NCBI GenBank assembly: GCA_028280915.1
Contig: JANQKX010000068.1
Span: forward strand, 1 to 7,530
Source of the DNA: Kiloniellaceae bacterium
GTDB lineage: Bacteria; Pseudomonadota; Alphaproteobacteria; Kiloniellales; Kiloniellaceae
Direction: 5' to 3'
Length of the DNA stretch: 7,530 nucleotides
Each line of letters starts with the position of its first letter. The stretch's first letter is position 1. The notes under the pieces are model-generated. The model ran no database searches and was not told where the DNA came from. It worked only from the letters and a program-made list of their open reading frames with translations. The position numbers and the translations under genes were made by a program. Positions 6,701 through 7,530 of this stretch are shown here, one piece after another.

Positions 6701-6866
6701 CCTCGGCGCGGGCGCCCGGATAGATCACGGAAACCTCGACCATGTTGGGTTCGATCCGGGGAAAGGTCTCCCGTTGTAGTTTGGGAATGGACACCAGGCC
6801 GATGACGATAAAAAACGCCATGATCAGGTTGGCCGCCGTGGGGTGGGCCGCGAAATAGCGAATCAT
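3747..6866 (-). CDS. RND-family inner-membrane efflux transporter (AcrB/HAE1-like)
   Basis: The 1039-residue protein has the full length of an AcrB-type proton-driven antiporter, which forms trimers in the inner membrane and exports drugs, detergents or metabolites. The N-terminal helix (about 10-29) and the porter segment from about 35 (QRETFPRIEP, VSVIYPGA) are typical. Helices cluster at about 333-480 and 865-1018, with two large periplasmic loops between helices 1-2 and 7-8. Helix 4 carries the proton-relay pair D394-D395 in GILMDDAIVIAENV. In helix 10 the lysine of AcrB (K940) is absent: the aligned segment reads GIVVNDSILLVNF (N931, D932), a pattern I know from one branch of the superfamily. 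The ATG at 6866 overlaps the adaptor stop codon (ATGA), so the two are translationally coupled. Upstream GGTGGGAACGG is a mediocre ribosome site. No outer-membrane channel gene is in view. The substrate cannot be inferred. Confidence 0.95.
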   Translation of the reverse strand: MIRYFAAHPTAANLIMAFFIVIGLVSIPKLQRETFPRIEPNMVEVSVIYPGARAEDVEEGICQRIEDALDTINDIEEVVCEAKEGLGRAQVEMVEGSDLDRLTADVRTEVEAIDDFPEQAEKPTVRQLGRTDLVASVAVTGIPDKANLKNYAEALKRRMLRWGGIPKVEVKGFSERQIRIELEDSTLRQFGLSVADIADTIQRQSLDLPSGSIETQDREFLIRFVDERKSIHDFLDLVVVSGEGGGEIRLGDIARITDTFDLDEESVTFNGMPAAILEITKTHNQDSLTIVDTLEAFLDHERQSMPPGISLEITSDLSSIVRDRLQLLLKNGAQGLALVFAALWLFFGLRYSFWVALGLPVSFLGAIALMTVAGLSINMLSMVGLLIVIGILMDDAIVIAENVAAHHDRGKTPLEAVVDGARQVLPSVFASFATTACIFSSLAFLEGDLGQILRVIPMVMLFVLVVSLVEAFLVLPNHLKHALSHEAKGKMAVQRRMANGLTWVADNWIEPLAEKAVAWRYFTVGLAVALLVLSVAALAGGFLKFSAFPDLEGDVIEARILLPQGTPLARTEEVVDHLEQALRQAETDLVEAVPGDAGLVRNITVQYNKNNDAHESGPHVATIGIDLLESGLRTARIGDILNRWREEAGELPDVLSVNYQEAQLGPAGLAIDMRLMGDDLEELKEASLRLQDWLKGYEGTFNISDDLRPGKPEMRLRLREGAATLGLDSRMIADQLRSAFFGTTVSEIQARGDSFEIDVRLDPRDKSSLADLDYFTISTPDGNLVPLSVAAELDVGRGISRINRVDGVRTVTIQGDLDPQVTNLNEILAHTQANFFPQFVADFPDITINLKGESEEAATTQRSMLTGFILGLAGVFMLLSFQFRSFVEPVVVMVIIPFAFIGAVVGHMVMGLDLTMPSLLGFVSLAGIVVNDSILLVNFIKYHHGTEGTVAAAAPKASRARFRAILLTSLTTVVGLLPILFETDLQAQILIPLVTSLAFGMVAATFLVLFLVPAFYTILDDFGLTTISEDRESLPAKSA

Positions 6867-7530
6867 CTAAAGCCGTTCCCACCGGCGGCTTCCCGGGCAA
6901 GGCGTTCCTGCAGGCCCAAGTCTTCCTGCGGCCGCAACAGCATGCCGTCGACCGCCGGGATCAGATCGGACACCACCACCCTTTCCCCAGGGGTCAGCCC
7001 CTCACGAACCGTTGCGATGTTGTCTTGAAACAGGCCCAGTTCCACCTTTCGAATCCGCAAGCGGTTTTCGTCGTCGACCACATAGAGCCGGCCCTCATGA
7101 AGGGCCGAGCGGGGCACGACGGGGCCGAATGCCGCCGGCTGAGCGCGCAGTTCCACCTCCACGAAGAGGCCCTTGCCCAAGGGCGGCCGCTGGCCGGGAA
7201 TGGTGAGGGCGAAGGGGCCGTCCACCGCGGCGATCACGCCGACGGTCCGGGTCTGCGGGTCGATGGTCTCGGCGAAGCGGGCAAAGCGGCCGGGCCATTC
7301 GGTGACCAGATCGCCGGTGCGCAGCTTGACCACCACGTCAAAATCGAACAGCTCGGCGAGGCGGGAGAAGCTGTCCGGCGGGAAGCCGTTGCTGAACTCC
7401 CCGGTGAGAGCGAGACCGGCCAGGGGGCGAAAGCGGGAGATGGGGATCTGGGCTTCCACCTCGGCGATGTCGATGCTGTCGGCCACGCCCAGTTGCTGGC
7501 CCGCCTGCACGTATTGGGTTTCCTCCACGT
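6863..7530 (-). CDS. RND periplasmic adaptor (membrane fusion protein, HlyD/AcrA type), C-terminal part
   Basis: About 222 codons of the 3' end are present; the frame stays open to the window edge, so the signal peptide, the coiled-coil hairpin and the first half of the lipoyl domain lie outside. A GTG at 7526-7528 is internal and not the start. The visible part begins with VQAGQQLGVADSIDIAEVEA, the end of the lipoyl domain leading into the beta-barrel. The beta-barrel follows (about 60-135 of the fragment, including RFAETIDPQTRTVGVIAAV and KGLFVEVEL). The membrane-proximal domain comes last (VVPRSALHEGRLYVVDDENR, then VREGLTPGERVVVSDLIPAVDGM). It would link the co-encoded RND pump to an outer-membrane channel in the periplasm. 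The TGA at 6863-6865 overlaps the pump's ATG by four bases, indicating one operon and matched production. The promoter lies outside the window. Confidence 0.93.
   Translation of the reverse strand, partial: VEETQYVQAGQQLGVADSIDIAEVEAQIPISRFRPLAGLALTGEFSNGFPPDSFSRLAELFDFDVVVKLRTGDLVTEWPGRFARFAETIDPQTRTVGVIAAVDGPFALTIPGQRPPLGKGLFVEVELRAQPAAFGPVVPRSALHEGRLYVVDDENRLRIRKVELGLFQDNIATVREGLTPGERVVVSDLIPAVDGMLLRPQEDLGLQERLAREAAGGNGFR

Noticed and set aside
7526..7528. A GTG near the window edge as the start codon of the adaptor gene.
   Set aside because: The translation at that point is already inside the lipoyl domain (VEETQYVQAGQQLG), so the gene must begin outside the window.

Overview
The window is GC-rich, apart from one AT-rich intergenic stretch. 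It carries typical proteobacterial families. An alphaproteobacterium, probably of Rhodospirillales type, is the best guess. This rests on the style of the threonine synthase and the RND pump, on a short HisKA protein whose N-terminus starts MWPY, and on a small RNA that resembles the alphaproteobacterial suhB/mmgR class. No rRNA, tRNA, insertion sequence, CRISPR array or phage gene was seen.

Left part, + strand (1-2684): the 3' end of a LacI-family regulator, then a threonine synthase 52 bases later, then a YdjM/DUF457-type membrane protein 27 bases after that. The three genes are collinear and closely spaced, with no convincing terminator between them, so they may share transcripts. Their functions do not form an obvious pathway.

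Middle part (2685-3746): a small minus-strand gene, convergent with the DUF457 gene, encodes a 138-residue protein with a complete HisKA phospho-acceptor helix pair and no ATP-binding kinase domain. Upstream of it lies about 620 bases without a protein gene. This stretch holds a nested palindrome, an AT-rich segment (about 31% G+C over 3301-3460 by hand count) with a 17-base direct repeat, and a predicted + strand small RNA. The RNA has an extended -10 promoter, a 20-bp 5' hairpin, a small hairpin, an unpaired UUUCCUCCC motif and a textbook intrinsic terminator. A second nested hairpin lies just after the stop codon of the minus-strand pump gene.

Right part, minus strand (3747-7530): a two-gene unit encodes a periplasmic adaptor (5' end outside the window) and an AcrB-like RND inner-membrane transporter of 1039 residues, coupled by an ATGA stop/start overlap. 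Together with an outer-membrane channel encoded elsewhere they would form a tripartite export pump.

Most of the window is ordinary. The parts that deserve a second look are the kinase-less HisKA protein and the non-coding stretch with the small RNA and paired repeats.
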